64,000 bases of DNA from Rhizobium sp. RU33A. Lineage in GTDB: Bacteria > Pseudomonadota > Alphaproteobacteria > Rhizobiales > Rhizobiaceae. Positions 30,536 to 40,538 of the stretch are shown piece after piece. A model generated the notes under the pieces. The model was given only the letters and a program-made list of their open reading frames with translations. It had not been told where the DNA came from and searched no databases. Within the stretch, counting starts at the first letter, position 1. Each line of letters begins with the position of its first letter. The translations under genes and the position numbers were made by a program. The stretch spans positions 372,001 to 436,000 of the forward strand of contig NZ_FTMQ01000004.1 of NCBI RefSeq assembly GCF_900156055.1, written 5' to 3'.

Positions 30536-30728
30536 GCCCAACCCTCGTGTTCATCTGCCCGATATCTGGTGTGATCAGATCTTTCGGCAAGGGGTTAATG
30601 GCAGGCTGCGGCCATGGCAAGCGCTGGGCGGGAAAGGCCTTGCGAATGCCTCAAAAACTTGACGCTTGGCCGGTTTCATGATGAAGGTCGGCCCTCTCTT
30701 TTTGATGCTATTCCCGGAAATGCGATCC

Positions 30729-33350
30729 ATGGCTACCGAACGTTACAATCCGCGCGACGCCGAGCCCCGTTGGCAGGCGAAATGGTCCGAAGACAAGGTC
30801 TTCGAGACCGATAATGCTGACCCGCGCGAGAAATACTACGTGCTTGAGATGTTCCCCTATCCGTCGGGACGCATCCATATGGGCCATGTCCGCAACTATG
30901 CGATGGGCGATGTCGTGGCGCGCTATAAGCGTGCTCGTGGCTACAACGTGCTGCATCCGATGGGTTGGGATGCCTTTGGCATGCCGGCGGAAAACGCCGC
31001 GATGAAGAACAAGGTCCACCCCAAGGCCTGGACCTATGAGAACATCGCGACCATGCGCGGCCAGCTGAAGTCGATGGGTCTGTCGCTGGACTGGTCGCGC
31101 GAATTCGCGACCTGCGACGTCGACTACTATCACCGTCAGCAGCACCTCTTCCTGGACTTCCTGGAAAAGGGCCTGGTCTATCGCAAGAACTCCAAGGTCA
31201 ACTGGGACCCGGAAGACATGACCGTGCTCGCCAACGAGCAGGTCATCGATGGCCGTGGATGGCGCTCCGGCGCGCTGGTCGAACAGCGGGAACTGACCCA
31301 GTGGTTCTTCAAGATCACCGACTTCAGCCAGGACCTGCTCGACGCGCTCGACGAACTCGATAACTGGCCGGAAAAGGTCCGGTTGATGCAAAAGAACTGG
31401 ATCGGCCGCTCGGAAGGCATGGCCATCCGCTGGGAAGTCGCCTCCGGCAGCGAAGCCAGCGAAGTGACCGTTTACACCACCCGGCCCGACACCCTGTTTG
31501 GCGCCTCTTTCCTGGCAATCGCCGCCGATCACCCCTTGGCCAAGGAAGCCGCCGCGCGCGACGCAGCGGTCGACGCCTTCTGCCAGGAATGCCGCCATGC
31601 CGGCACGTCGCTGGCAGCACTGGAAACGGCCGAGAAGAGGGGCATCGACACCGGTATCCGCGTGAAGCACCCGCTCGATCCGAGCTGGGAGCTGCCGGTC
31701 TATGTCGCGAATTTCGTCCTGATGGAATACGGCACGGGCGCGATCTTCGGCTGCCCCTCCGGCGACCAGCGCGACCTGGATTTTGCCCGTAAATATGACC
31801 TGTCCGTCGTCCCGGTTGTCATGCCGAGCGACGGCGATGCTGCAAGCTTTGCGATCGGCGACACCGCCTTCACCGACGACGGTGTCATGATCAATTCGCG
31901 CTTCCTCGATGGTCTCTCGACAACGGAAGCCTTTGAAGAAGTAGCGAATCGGCTTGCGACTCAGCAGGTGAACGGTGCGCCGCAAGGTGAACGCAAGGTC
32001 AACTTCCGTCTGCGCGACTGGGGCATCTCCCGCCAGCGCTACTGGGGCTGCCCGATCCCGGTCATCCATTGCGATGATTGCGGCGTCGTGCCGGTGCCGA
32101 AGAAGGATCTGCCGGTCAAACTTCCCGACGACGTCAGCTTCGACAAGCCGGGCAATCCGCTCGACCGTCATGCGACCTGGCGACACGTTGCCTGCCCCCA
32201 CTGCGGCAAAGACGCCCGTCGCGAGACGGATACGATGGATACCTTCGTCGATTCGAGCTGGTATTTCGCGCGTTTCACCGCACCCTGGGAAGACAATCCG
32301 ACGGATCCCGCCGTTGCCAACCGCTGGCTGCCCGTCGACCAGTATATCGGCGGCATTGAGCACGCGATCCTGCATCTGCTTTATTCGCGCTTCTTCACGC
32401 GGGCCATGCGCGAAACCGGTCACCTCGATCTGAAAGAACCGTTCAAGGGGCTCTTCACGCAGGGCATGGTCGTGCACGAGACCTACAGCATCGGTGAGGG
32501 CTTGCAGCGCGAATGGGTCGCCCCGGCAGACCTGCGCATCGAGGACGCGGATGGTGAGCGTCGTGCGTTCCTGCTCAGCAATGGTCAGGAAGCCAGGATC
32601 GGCTCGATCGAAAAGATGTCGAAGTCGAAGAAGAATGTCGTCGATCCCGATGACATCATCGGCTCCTACGGCGCCGATACCGCCCGCTTCTTCGTTCTCT
32701 CAGACTCGCCGCCGGATCGTGACGTCATCTGGTCGGAATCCGGAGTCGAAGGTGCCCACCGCTTCGTTCAACGCGTCTGGCGTCTCGTCTCTGAAGCTGC
32801 AGAGCGGCTGAAATCCGTACCTTCGAATCCGGCTAAGGACGGCGACGGACTGGTGATCTCGCAAGCCGCGCACAAGACCTTGAAGGCTGTCCAGGGTGAC
32901 CTCGACAAGCTGGCCTTCAACAAGGCGATTGCGCGCATCTACGAACTGGTCAATGCGCTGGCTGCACCGCTGACGAATGTTGCAGCAGGGCAGGGAGATG
33001 CGGCTTACGTCGCAGCTGCCCGCAACGCAGCGGAGATCCTGGTGCATCTGATTGCGCCAATGACGCCGCATCTCGCCGAAGAATGCTGGACAGTTCTCGG
33101 AAACGAGGGGCTGATCGCCAGGACAGACTGGCCGCAGTTCGACGAGGCGTTGGTCGCCGAGAACGAGATCGTTCTGCCTGTGCAGATCAATGGTAAAAAG
33201 CGTGCTGAATTGACAATCGCGCGCGACGCAGACCAGAATGCCGTCCAGGAAGCCGTTCTGGCGCTCGACGCCGTCAAGGCCGTTCTCAATGGCCAGGCTC
33301 CGAAGAAGATCATCGTTGTCCCGCTAAGGATCGTGAACATTGTCCTCTGA
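30729..33350 (+). CDS. leuS: Leucyl-tRNA synthetase
   Basis: An 873-aa class-Ia synthetase charging tRNA-Leu. Seen: the HIGH-type motif in [15 protein letters not shown] (about 43-57), the CP1 editing domain with [19 protein letters not shown] as [21 protein letters not shown], and the anticodon-binding helical C-terminus. The start is the ATG at 30729 ([15 protein letters not shown]); an in-frame extension to 30666 is unlikely. It heads the conserved leuS-lptE-holA unit, with lptE starting 11 nt before its stop. Confidence 0.97.
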   Translation: MATERYNPRDAEPRWQAKWSEDKVFETDNADPREKYYVLEMFPYPSGRIHMGHVRNYAMGDVVARYKRARGYNVLHPMGWDAFGMPAENAAMKNKVHPKAWTYENIATMRGQLKSMGLSLDWSREFATCDVDYYHRQQHLFLDFLEKGLVYRKNSKVNWDPEDMTVLANEQVIDGRGWRSGALVEQRELTQWFFKITDFSQDLLDALDELDNWPEKVRLMQKNWIGRSEGMAIRWEVASGSEASEVTVYTTRPDTLFGASFLAIAADHPLAKEAAARDAAVDAFCQECRHAGTSLAALETAEKRGIDTGIRVKHPLDPSWELPVYVANFVLMEYGTGAIFGCPSGDQRDLDFARKYDLSVVPVVMPSDGDAASFAIGDTAFTDDGVMINSRFLDGLSTTEAFEEVANRLATQQVNGAPQGERKVNFRLRDWGISRQRYWGCPIPVIHCDDCGVVPVPKKDLPVKLPDDVSFDKPGNPLDRHATWRHVACPHCGKDARRETDTMDTFVDSSWYFARFTAPWEDNPTDPAVANRWLPVDQYIGGIEHAILHLLYSRFFTRAMRETGHLDLKEPFKGLFTQGMVVHETYSIGEGLQREWVAPADLRIEDADGERRAFLLSNGQEARIGSIEKMSKSKKNVVDPDDIIGSYGADTARFFVLSDSPPDRDVIWSESGVEGAHRFVQRVWRLVSEAAERLKSVPSNPAKDGDGLVISQAAHKTLKAVQGDLDKLAFNKAIARIYELVNALAAPLTNVAAGQGDAAYVAAARNAAEILVHLIAPMTPHLAEECWTVLGNEGLIARTDWPQFDEALVAENEIVLPVQINGKKRAELTIARDADQNAVQEAVLALDAVKAVLNGQAPKKIIVVPLRIVNIVL

Positions 33351-33855
33351 ATTCAAGCCTTCCAAGCTGCTTCGGCGCTCGGTTCTGATCGGCGCGGCTC
33401 TGCTGATGGCGGGCTGCCAGGCTCGTCCGCTCTATCAGGACACCAATGGCGAAACCCGCGGCGCATTGGCTGCGATCGCATATTCCGAAGCGACCAGCCG
33501 CATCGGCCTCGAGACGCGCAACCGATTGATCTTCTTGACCAGCGGCGGTGACGAAACGAAGACCCCGGAATATCGGGTCGAGTTGACGGTCAGCGGTGGT
33601 GTCGAAGGCATCCTTCTCGATGAAACCTCCGACACGGCAAACTCGGGTCGCGCCGTCGTCACCGGCAACTACACGCTGACGCGTATATCCGACGACACGG
33701 TTCTGAAGACAGGTCGTCGTTCGGGTATCGCCCTCTTCGATTACCCGCGACAGGAGTTCGCAAAGCTCCGCGCCGTGCGTGATGCCGAGACACGCGCTTC
33801 CCGCGAGCTTGCCGAAGTCATCTATGCCGATCTCGCCATGGCTCTCGGTCGCTGA
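33340..33855 (+). CDS. lptE: LPS-assembly lipoprotein LptE
   Basis: A 171-aa outer-membrane lipoprotein that plugs LptD for LPS insertion. Signal peptide [19 protein letters not shown] ends in a lipobox with the lipidated Cys near residue 26. The remainder shows the LptE pattern [30 protein letters not shown] and [16 protein letters not shown]. The start is a TTG at 33340, overlapping the leuS stop by 11 nt, with AAGGA nine bases upstream; no ATG or GTG would preserve the signal peptide. Sequence identity in this family is low; the leuS-lptE-holA order is the strongest support. Confidence 0.85.
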   Translation: MSSEFKPSKLLRRSVLIGAALLMAGCQARPLYQDTNGETRGALAAIAYSEATSRIGLETRNRLIFLTSGGDETKTPEYRVELTVSGGVEGILLDETSDTANSGRAVVTGNYTLTRISDDTVLKTGRRSGIALFDYPRQEFAKLRAVRDAETRASRELAEVIYADLAMALGR

Positions 33856-33864
33856 TCTGCGGCC

Positions 33865-34911
33865 ATGGTTGAAGTTAAATCCCACGAGTTCGAAGGGTTC
33901 TTGGCCAAATCGGCCAGGCACTACCGAATGTTCGTCATCTACGGACCGGATCGAGGTCTTGTTGCAGAGCGCGCCTCTCAGGTTGCCAAGACGACCGGTG
34001 TCGATCTCAACGACGGTTTTGCACTGATCCGTCTGGACGCGTCGGACATCCAATCCGATCCTGGTCGCCTCATCGATGAGGTGAATGCCTTCGGGCTGTT
34101 CGGCGGTGAGAAGCTGATTTGGGTCCGGGGCGCCGCTAACGAGAAGCAGTTGGTCGACGGACTGGCGCATCTTGCGACACACCCTCCCGAAGGCAGCTAT
34201 CTTCTGATTGAAGCGGGTGATCTCAAGAAGGGATCAGCACTTCGCAAGGTCGCCGAGGGCGAACGGAGCATCGCCTGCATCGCCTGTTACCAGGATGATG
34301 CAAGGGCGCTCAATGGCCTGATCGACGTGGAACTGGCGGCCTCCAATTTGCGCATTACGCCGGCAGCACGCGAACTTCTGCTGGAATCGATCGGTGGCGA
34401 TCGGATTGCGTCCCGCAATGAAATACAGAAGCTGGTCCTCTACTGCATGAAGGACGAGTTGATCGATGAGAACCATGTGCTCGAGATCGTTAGCGATGCA
34501 AGTGCCGTATCGACCGACGAGGTGGTCGATGCGGTTCTGTCAGGCGATCCCGATGGATTCCTCCATGCCGTCCAGAAGGTCATTGCCTCCAAGACCGCTG
34601 TCTTCCTCGTCCTGCAGGGCACGATGAAACAGGTACAGCTACTGGAAACCATGCGCCTGGAGATGGAAGAGCGCCAGCAACAGGCTTCGCAGGTTATGCA
34701 GACGCATGGGCGGGGGATTCACTTCAAACGCAAACCAGTAATCGAGAAAGCGTTACGGAACTGGAATAGTTCTGATCTGGCCCGAGAGAGTGCGAGACTG
34801 AACGCCGCGATCCTGCAAAGCCGCCAGAACGCGCAGCTTGAAGACAATCTGGCAATCCAGACGCTTCTTGCGACGACACTTCAGTCGGCTCGAAGGAATC
34901 GCCGCGCCTGA
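33865..34911 (+). CDS. holA: DNA polymerase III delta subunit (clamp-loader wrench)
   Basis: A 348-aa AAA+-fold subunit that opens the beta sliding clamp. Segments typical of HolA: MFVIYGPDRGLVAERASQVAK near residue 22, KLIWVRGAANEKQLVDGLAHLATHPPEGSYLLIEAGDLKKGSALRK, and GGDRIASRNEIQKLVLYC (the conserved E-x-x-KL-x-LY motif). The delta subunit lacks a functional P-loop, as here. It starts 10 bp after lptE and its stop codon directly abuts the stop codon of the convergent parB, with no spacer. Confidence 0.93.
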   Translation: MVEVKSHEFEGFLAKSARHYRMFVIYGPDRGLVAERASQVAKTTGVDLNDGFALIRLDASDIQSDPGRLIDEVNAFGLFGGEKLIWVRGAANEKQLVDGLAHLATHPPEGSYLLIEAGDLKKGSALRKVAEGERSIACIACYQDDARALNGLIDVELAASNLRITPAARELLLESIGGDRIASRNEIQKLVLYCMKDELIDENHVLEIVSDASAVSTDEVVDAVLSGDPDGFLHAVQKVIASKTAVFLVLQGTMKQVQLLETMRLEMEERQQQASQVMQTHGRGIHFKRKPVIEKALRNWNSSDLARESARLNAAILQSRQNAQLEDNLAIQTLLATTLQSARRNRRA

Positions 34912-35793
34912 TCAGCGCGCTTCGAGCAGGCGGCAGATCTCTTCCAGCTGGTCGAGCGTCTTGTAATTGATCTTCAACTGACCGCCGCCGCCCTTGTGGT
35001 TGATCGACACGGACAGTCCCAGGCGATCCGAAAGGCTGCGCTCAAGCGCGATGGTATCGGAATCCTTGGATTCACGCACATCCACGGGGGCAGGGGCATG
35101 TTGCGCCTTGATGTGGTTCTGTGCCAGCTTCTCGGCGTCGCGAACTGAGAGCCCCTTCTGGGCGATCGTCTTGGCAAGAACGACGGGATCGGGAGTAGAA
35201 ACAAGCGCACGCGCATGACCCGCCGACAGACTTCCGTCGGCAAGCATGTCCCGAACCGGATCGGGGAGCTTCAACAATCGAAGACTGTTGGCGACATGGC
35301 TCCGGCTCTTGCCGATGATTTCCCCGAGATCGTTCTGGGTATAGCCATGTTCGGCAATGAGCTGCTCATAGCCAAGCGCTTCTTCGAGTGGATTGAGGTC
35401 GGCACGCTGGACGTTTTCGACGATCGCCAACTCAAGCGCCGTCCGGTCATCGACATCGCGAACGATGACTGGGATCTCGATGAGGCCCGCGAGCTGCGCC
35501 GCGCGCCAACGTCGCTCCCCAGCGATGATTTCATAGCGATCGCTGCTGGTCGTCCGCACGACGACAGGCTGCACGATACCGTGCTGTCGGATGGAGCCGG
35601 CCAAATCCTGGAGCTCAGCCTCGTCGAAATACCGACGAGGATTCTTGGGGCTACGCGCCACGAATTCGATCGGAACAGTCCGGTCCGCGCTAACGGTAGG
35701 ACGCGTCTCGCCGACGGGAACTGGCTGATCCATCTCGCCGATCAGCGCTGCAAGTCCACGCCCGAGGCGCCGTTTCGATACGTCTTCGCTCAT
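34912..35793 (-). CDS. parB: Chromosome partitioning protein ParB
   Basis: A 293-aa CTP-dependent DNA clamp that loads at parS and organises the origin region. The N-terminus KRRLGRGLAALIGE is the ParA-interaction box. The CTPase/ParB N domain has NPRRYFDEAELQDLAGSIRQHGIVQPVVV, the AGERRWRAAQLAG motif and ENVQRADLNPLEEALGY. The HTH TQNDLGEIIGKSRSHVANSLRLL reads parS. The C-terminal leucine-rich end dimerises. The ATG at 35793 has AAGGG seven bases upstream; a GTG six bases earlier is possible. It follows parA by 21 bp. Four parS-like sites lie within 20 kb. Confidence 0.97.
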   Translation of the reverse strand: MSEDVSKRRLGRGLAALIGEMDQPVPVGETRPTVSADRTVPIEFVARSPKNPRRYFDEAELQDLAGSIRQHGIVQPVVVRTTSSDRYEIIAGERRWRAAQLAGLIEIPVIVRDVDDRTALELAIVENVQRADLNPLEEALGYEQLIAEHGYTQNDLGEIIGKSRSHVANSLRLLKLPDPVRDMLADGSLSAGHARALVSTPDPVVLAKTIAQKGLSVRDAEKLAQNHIKAQHAPAPVDVRESKDSDTIALERSLSDRLGLSVSINHKGGGGQLKINYKTLDQLEEICRLLEAR

Positions 35794-35814
35794 ACTCACA
35801 CCCTTGTACGAAGA

Positions 35815-36609
35815 TTAGGCAGCCTTGCGCTGCCGTTCGCGCTGAATGACTTCCGAAGCCAGCTGGAGATAGGCCTGGCTACCGGCACATTTGAGATCAT
35901 AAAGGATAGCCGGCTTACCATAAGATGGTGCTTCCGAGACCCGCACATTCCGCGGAATAAGTGTCGCGTAAACCTTCTCGCCGAGATGCTCCCGCACATC
36001 GCTAACGACCTGCTGCGCGAGATTGTTGCGGGAATCGAACATCGTCAACACGATACCCTGGATATCGAGGGTCGGATTCACCGTCTGACGCACCTGGTTG
36101 ATGGTATCGAGCAACTGGCTGAGACCTTCGAGCGCAAAAAACTCGCACTGCAATGGCACCAGAACCGAATGTGCTGCAGCCATTGCATTCATCGTCAAAA
36201 GGTTGAACGAAGGTGGGCAGTCGAGCAGCACGTAGCTGTAAGCGCGCGCATCGTCCTGGTTGAGGGCCCTTCTCAGACGAAAGACCCGATCCGCCTGCTG
36301 CGAGATTTCCATCTCGAAACCGAGCAGGTCCATCGTTGATGGGACGATAGAAAGGTTCGGCACTGCCGTTTCGAGGACCGCTTCGCTGACCGAATGAGTC
36401 CCGATCAGCACATCGTAAGAAGACAAGCGCCGGTCACGACGGTCGATACCGAGGCCGGTACTGGCATTTCCCTGCGGGTCGAGGTCAACGATGAGCACCC
36501 GCTCTCCGATCGCCGCCAGGGCTGTCGCCAGGTTTATCGCTGTCGTGGTCTTACCCACGCCACCCTTTTGGTTGGCGATGGTGATAATGCGGTTTTTCTC
36601 GAGACTCAT
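35815..36609 (-). CDS. parA: Chromosome partitioning ATPase ParA
   Basis: A 264-aa deviant-Walker ATPase driving origin segregation with ParB. Features: KGGVGKTTTAINLATALAAIGERVLIVDLDPQGNAS at the N-terminus (deviant Walker A plus A-prime), YVLLDCPPSFNLLTMNAMAAA as Walker B, and the C-terminal GIVLTMFDSRNNLAQQVVSDVREHLGEKVYATLIPRNVRVSEAPSYGKP. Length is typical for chromosomal ParA. Order rsmG-parA-parB on one strand, with 15 and 21 bp gaps, suggests a single operon downstream of mnmG. Confidence 0.98.
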   Translation of the reverse strand: MSLEKNRIITIANQKGGVGKTTTAINLATALAAIGERVLIVDLDPQGNASTGLGIDRRDRRLSSYDVLIGTHSVSEAVLETAVPNLSIVPSTMDLLGFEMEISQQADRVFRLRRALNQDDARAYSYVLLDCPPSFNLLTMNAMAAAHSVLVPLQCEFFALEGLSQLLDTINQVRQTVNPTLDIQGIVLTMFDSRNNLAQQVVSDVREHLGEKVYATLIPRNVRVSEAPSYGKPAILYDLKCAGSQAYLQLASEVIQRERQRKAA

Positions 36610-36624
36610 TTGGCACCCGAACCG

Positions 36625-37284
36625 TTAAACCCTGCGCGTAAGAGAGGAGATCTCCAAGATCACGGAATCTTCCTCGACAACGCTTTGGTGTTTTACCAGA
36701 TCGAAGTCCCAGCGACCACGCGCTTTATCGATCTCTGACTGGTAATCCCGCCCTTTGTGGAGGATGAGTTTAAGGTGTGGATTGGCGGTCGCCCAGGGTT
36801 GGGCATAGGCGAACAGCAGATCGAGGTCAGCCAGGGCCCGCGCCGAGATGAAGTCCGGGGCAGGGAGGGATTTTGCTGCATCTTCGATACGCACCGGATG
36901 CACCGACCCGCGTCCGCCGGTCTCTGCCAAAGCCATGCGCAGAAAGCCACATTTTTTGTTGTTGCTCTCGACCAGATCAACCCAGCCGTCACCATGCTCA
37001 GCGAGCACGATCGACGTGATGACCCCCGGAAAACCGCCGCCACTTCCGAGGTCGATCCAACGCCCTGCATCGGGAACAATGTTTCGGAGTTGTAACGAGT
37101 CTGCGATGTGGCGCGCCCACAGCTGATCTTTTGTGGATGGTGCAATCAGGTTAATTCTGGCGGCCCATTTGATGAAAAGGTCAGCGAAACGTTCGAGCCG
37201 TTCCTGCGTTTCACGTGAAACATCGATTCCAAATTTGGCTGAAAGCGCATGCGCCATTTCAAGAAGCCATTCTATGTGTTGCAT
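36625..37284 (-). CDS. rsmG: 16S rRNA G527 N7-methyltransferase RsmG
   Basis: A 219-aa SAM-dependent methyltransferase (formerly GidB) modifying 16S rRNA; loss gives low-level streptomycin resistance in other bacteria. The SAM loop [13 protein letters not shown] (about 78-90) and [20 protein letters not shown] are clear. The start is uncertain: the ATG at 37284 ([10 protein letters not shown]) overlaps the mnmG 3' end by 26 nt; a TTG at 37305 would be longer. A parS-like site is embedded in codons 22-26 (VSRET). Confidence 0.94.
   Translation of the reverse strand: MQHIEWLLEMAHALSAKFGIDVSRETQERLERFADLFIKWAARINLIAPSTKDQLWARHIADSLQLRNIVPDAGRWIDLGSGGGFPGVITSIVLAEHGDGWVDLVESNNKKCGFLRMALAETGGRGSVHPVRIEDAAKSLPAPDFISARALADLDLLFAYAQPWATANPHLKLILHKGRDYQSEIDKARGRWDFDLVKHQSVVEEDSVILEISSLTRRV
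37207..37222. promoter_or_regulatory. parS-like ParB binding site inside rsmG
   Basis: CGTTTCACGTGAAACA: a perfect 14-bp palindrome GTTTCACGTGAAAC, one base off the bacterial 16-bp consensus TGTTTCACGTGAAACA. It lies in the rsmG coding region, about 6.5 kb from oriC and 0.6 kb from parA. Confidence 0.92.
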
Positions 37285-39130
37285 TTTTTCGAAGATGGGC
37301 GACAAGTAGCGCGACTGCCGCGGGCGTCATACCCTCTATACGACTGGCTTGAGCGACGTTCTGTGGCCGCTGCGAGAGGAGCTTTGTTTTCAGCTCGTTC
37401 GACAAGCCCGAGAGCGAGCCATAATCAAAGTCCGTTGGAATCGCCCTATTTTCCTCGGAGCGAACGCTCTCAACGTCGGCAGACTGTCTTTCCAGATAGA
37501 CATGATAGAGGCAATCGATTGCGACCGCTTCCGCGATCTTGGGATCGACCGCGCGCAGTTCGGGCCAGACACGCGAAATATCGCTCCAGTTCCGATCCGG
37601 GTAGGACAGAATCTCGCGGGCGCTCCGGCGGCGACCGTCTTGGTTGATCGGCACCTCTGCACTGGCCATCTCATTCGGCGATGCCGTCAATTCACCCAAA
37701 AGAGCATAAACGGATTCACGCTGTTCCCTATAACCGACGAACTTGCGGGTACGCTCCTTACCCACGCAACCGAGGGAAATTCCAAAAGGCGTCAGCCGCA
37801 TATCCGCATTGTCCGAACGAAGAGAAAGTCGGTATTCCGCCCGGGAGGTGAACATCCGATAAGGCTCAGCGACACCTCTAGACGTCAGGTCGTCCACCAT
37901 CACGCCGATATAAGAATCAGTGCGGCTGAACGAAATCCGGTCCTCCCCACTGGCGTGACGCGCGGCGTTAATCCCCGCCAGCAAGCCTTGTGCGCCGGCT
38001 TCCTCATATCCCGTGGTGCCGTTGATTTGCCCGGCCAAGAACAGGCCCGACACACCTTTGACGGCCAAGGAAAGATCGAGTTGCTGCGGATCAACGAAAT
38101 CATATTCAATTGCGTAGCCAGGCTGGAGAATTCGAACCGACTCCAATCCAGGGATGGACCGAATGAACTGTCCCTGAATCTCTTCCGGCAAGGACGTCGA
38201 AATCCCGTTTGGGTACACCGTATCGTCGTCCAGCCCTTCCGGCTCCAGGAAGATCTGGTGGCCATCACGATCACCAAACCGATTAATCTTGTCCTCAATC
38301 GAGGGGCAATAGCGCGGTCCAACCCCCTCAATCTGACCCGAATACATCGCGGAACGATGGATATTGTCCCTGATGATCCTGTGAGTTTCGGGGGTAGTTC
38401 GCGTTATCCCACATGCAATTTGCGGCGTAGCGATCGCATCCGTCATGAACGAGAAGGGAATCGGGTCAGCATCGGCTTCTTGAACTTCGAGAGCAGCCCA
38501 ATCGATCGTCTTTCCATCCAGGCGCGCTGGTGTGCCGGTTTTGAGGCGTCCGAGCTTCAATCCGAAGGCAGCAAGATCCGAGCTCAAACCCAAGGCAGGT
38601 GCTTCGCCCACTCTTCCCGCTGAAATCTTTTGATCGCCAATATGAATCAGACCGTTCAGGAAAGTGCCAGTCGTCAGAACTACGGAGGGAGCAATTAGCT
38701 CTAGACCATTCTGAAGTGATACGCCTTTTATTACGGAGGAGTCACGAATTAAGCCGACCACGCCGCCTTCAATGATATCTAGGTTGGGTATCTCCGACAG
38801 CAGACGCTGAACGGCAAGCCGATAGAGCTTTCGGTCAGCTTGAGTCCGAGGACCCCACACAGCCGGACCTTTTTTCCGGTTGAGCATCCGAAACTGGATG
38901 CCGCCTTCGTCAGCGGCACGCCCCATGATGCCGTCAAGAGCATCTATCTCCCTGACTAGGTGGCCTTTGCCCAGGCCGCCGATAGCAGGGTTGCATGACA
39001 TCACACCGATGGTGGCTGCCTTATGGGTGACTAGCGCGGTCTTGGCGCCCATACGTGCAGCCGCGGCCGCGGCCTCGGTGCCGGCATGTCCGCCGCCCAC
39101 AACGATTACATCAAAATGTCTGGCAGACAT
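37259..39130 (-). CDS. mnmG: tRNA uridine-34 carboxymethylaminomethyl synthase subunit MnmG
   Basis: A 623-aa FAD-dependent protein (GidA) which with MnmE installs cmnm5 at the U34 wobble position of several tRNAs. Motifs: [26 protein letters not shown] (FAD dinucleotide fold), [38 protein letters not shown], and the GidA-specific [27 protein letters not shown]. The C-terminal helices bind MnmE and tRNA. The ATG is at 39130. It lies 28 bp after mnmE with a parS-like site in the gap, and overlaps the rsmG start. Confidence 0.98.
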   Translation of the reverse strand: MSARHFDVIVVGGGHAGTEAAAAAARMGAKTALVTHKAATIGVMSCNPAIGGLGKGHLVREIDALDGIMGRAADEGGIQFRMLNRKKGPAVWGPRTQADRKLYRLAVQRLLSEIPNLDIIEGGVVGLIRDSSVIKGVSLQNGLELIAPSVVLTTGTFLNGLIHIGDQKISAGRVGEAPALGLSSDLAAFGLKLGRLKTGTPARLDGKTIDWAALEVQEADADPIPFSFMTDAIATPQIACGITRTTPETHRIIRDNIHRSAMYSGQIEGVGPRYCPSIEDKINRFGDRDGHQIFLEPEGLDDDTVYPNGISTSLPEEIQGQFIRSIPGLESVRILQPGYAIEYDFVDPQQLDLSLAVKGVSGLFLAGQINGTTGYEEAGAQGLLAGINAARHASGEDRISFSRTDSYIGVMVDDLTSRGVAEPYRMFTSRAEYRLSLRSDNADMRLTPFGISLGCVGKERTRKFVGYREQRESVYALLGELTASPNEMASAEVPINQDGRRRSAREILSYPDRNWSDISRVWPELRAVDPKIAEAVAIDCLYHVYLERQSADVESVRSEENRAIPTDFDYGSLSGLSNELKTKLLSQRPQNVAQASRIEGMTPAAVALLVAHLRKNATHRMAS

Positions 39131-39145
39131 GGTTCAAATCCAGCC

Positions 39146-39161
39146 TGTTTCACGTGAATCA
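39146..39161. promoter_or_regulatory. parS-like ParB binding site at the mnmE-mnmG junction
   Basis: TGTTTCACGTGAATCA, one base off the consensus. Its last three bases are the mnmE stop codon (complement). Its reverse complement is identical to the 16-mer at 45423. The variant base creates a GAATC site in the arm facing oriC. Confidence 0.85.
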
Positions 39162-40505
39162 TTTTCCGACACAGAATTCGGAGAAGATTTTACCAAGAAG
39201 TGTTTCGGTATCGATTCGACCCGTCACACGCGCCAGCTCCGCAGTCGCAAGTCTCAGGTCTTCAGCTCTAATTTCGATGGGCATAGCGTGACCCTCTAGC
39301 GCTGAACCCAAATGGAGCGAAGCTGAGCGCAGGCGCTCTGCATGCCTCAACCGGCTTGGGATTGCAAGACTCTCAACCCGGGTCCCTTGGCGCACCGCGT
39401 CTAGTAGACGCTCCCGCAAGAGCATTAACCCTTCGCCGGTCACCACAGAGATCGTCATATCGAGCTTCGCGCTCTCTGGCACGACGCCAATAGCAAGATC
39501 CGACTTCGTGCCGATACGGAGCGTTGGACGTGGCGTAAGTTCGGCGTCTTCCTCGTGAATGCCGGAGATATCGAACAGTTGCAGCACGAGATCAGCATCA
39601 ATGATGGTTCTCAGTGCCCGCTTGATACCCTCTTGCTCAACCACGTCATCCGTCCCCCGAATGCCCGCAGTGTCAAAGAGCTCGAATTTGTAACCCTCGA
39701 TATCGAGTTCGCACCGGACCACATCGCGCGTCGTTCCGGCGATCGGCGTGACAATCGCAACATCCCGCTGGGCGAGCGCATTCAGTAAGCTCGATTTCCC
39801 GGCATTCGGGCGTCCCGCCAGTGCCACCTTGAAGCCATCTCGAATGATCTCGCCAGCCCGTAGATTGGTGATGGCCTTGTCAACCTGGCTCTTCAGAACG
39901 GCGACCTCTGCCCATACCCTATCCGACACAGAGCCTGGAATATCACCTTCATCACTGAAGTCGAGCTCGGCTTCGAGCATGGACCTGATATAGATGAGCT
40001 TCTCCCGCCACTCGTCGTAGACGGTGGAAAGGTGACCGTTGGCCTGTTCATTCGCCAGACGACGCTGCATTTCAGTTTCGGCAGCGAGAAGGTCAGCGAG
40101 GCCTTCGACCTCGACGAGATCCATCTTCCCGTTTTCGAAAGCCCGCTTAGAGAATTCGCCTGGCTCTGCAAATCGAACTCCTGAGAATCCGGCTAACGAT
40201 TTCAGGACTGCATTGACGACGGCACGACCACCGTGAACCTGCAACTCGGCGCAGTCTTCTCCAGTAAAGGAATTTGGGCGGGGAAACGTCAGCACCAAAC
40301 CACGGTCAAGTACTTCGCCCACCGCCGATCTCAAAGTCCGGAGCGACGCAATGCGTGGCGGCGGCAAATGGCCAATCAGGCTGCTCAGGGCATCGAAAGC
40401 CGCAGGCCCGCTGATCCTGACAACGGCAACGCCCGATGGCAAGCCACCGGACGCTAATGCACAGATCGTATCTTTTCGCGTGGTCACGAGGTCACCCAGT
40501 GCCAC
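39159..40505 (-). CDS. mnmE: tRNA-modification GTPase MnmE
   Basis: A 448-aa GTPase (TrmE) acting with MnmG. N-terminal formyl-THF-binding domain with ICALASGGLPSGVAVVRISGPAAF; central G domain with P-loop GRPNAGKSSLLNALAQRD and the switch region GTTRDVVRCELDIEGYKFELFDTAGIRGTDDVVEQEGI; C-terminus ends in the expected LLGKIFSEFCVGK, whose cysteine is the conserved catalytic-like residue. The start is uncertain: GTG at 40505 is the longest, GTG at 40487 also fits; neither has a good Shine-Dalgarno. It follows rho by 33 bp on the same strand. Confidence 0.96.
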   Translation of the reverse strand: MALGDLVTTRKDTICALASGGLPSGVAVVRISGPAAFDALSSLIGHLPPPRIASLRTLRSAVGEVLDRGLVLTFPRPNSFTGEDCAELQVHGGRAVVNAVLKSLAGFSGVRFAEPGEFSKRAFENGKMDLVEVEGLADLLAAETEMQRRLANEQANGHLSTVYDEWREKLIYIRSMLEAELDFSDEGDIPGSVSDRVWAEVAVLKSQVDKAITNLRAGEIIRDGFKVALAGRPNAGKSSLLNALAQRDVAIVTPIAGTTRDVVRCELDIEGYKFELFDTAGIRGTDDVVEQEGIKRALRTIIDADLVLQLFDISGIHEEDAELTPRPTLRIGTKSDLAIGVVPESAKLDMTISVVTGEGLMLLRERLLDAVRQGTRVESLAIPSRLRHAERLRSASLHLGSALEGHAMPIEIRAEDLRLATAELARVTGRIDTETLLGKIFSEFCVGK

Positions 40506-40538
40506 CCAGATGCATTACCGGCCGAAACCGGCACCACA

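Noticed and set aside
30708..32477. 589-codon open frame on the minus strand
   Set aside because: Antisense shadow of leuS, no start signal, no recognisable domain.
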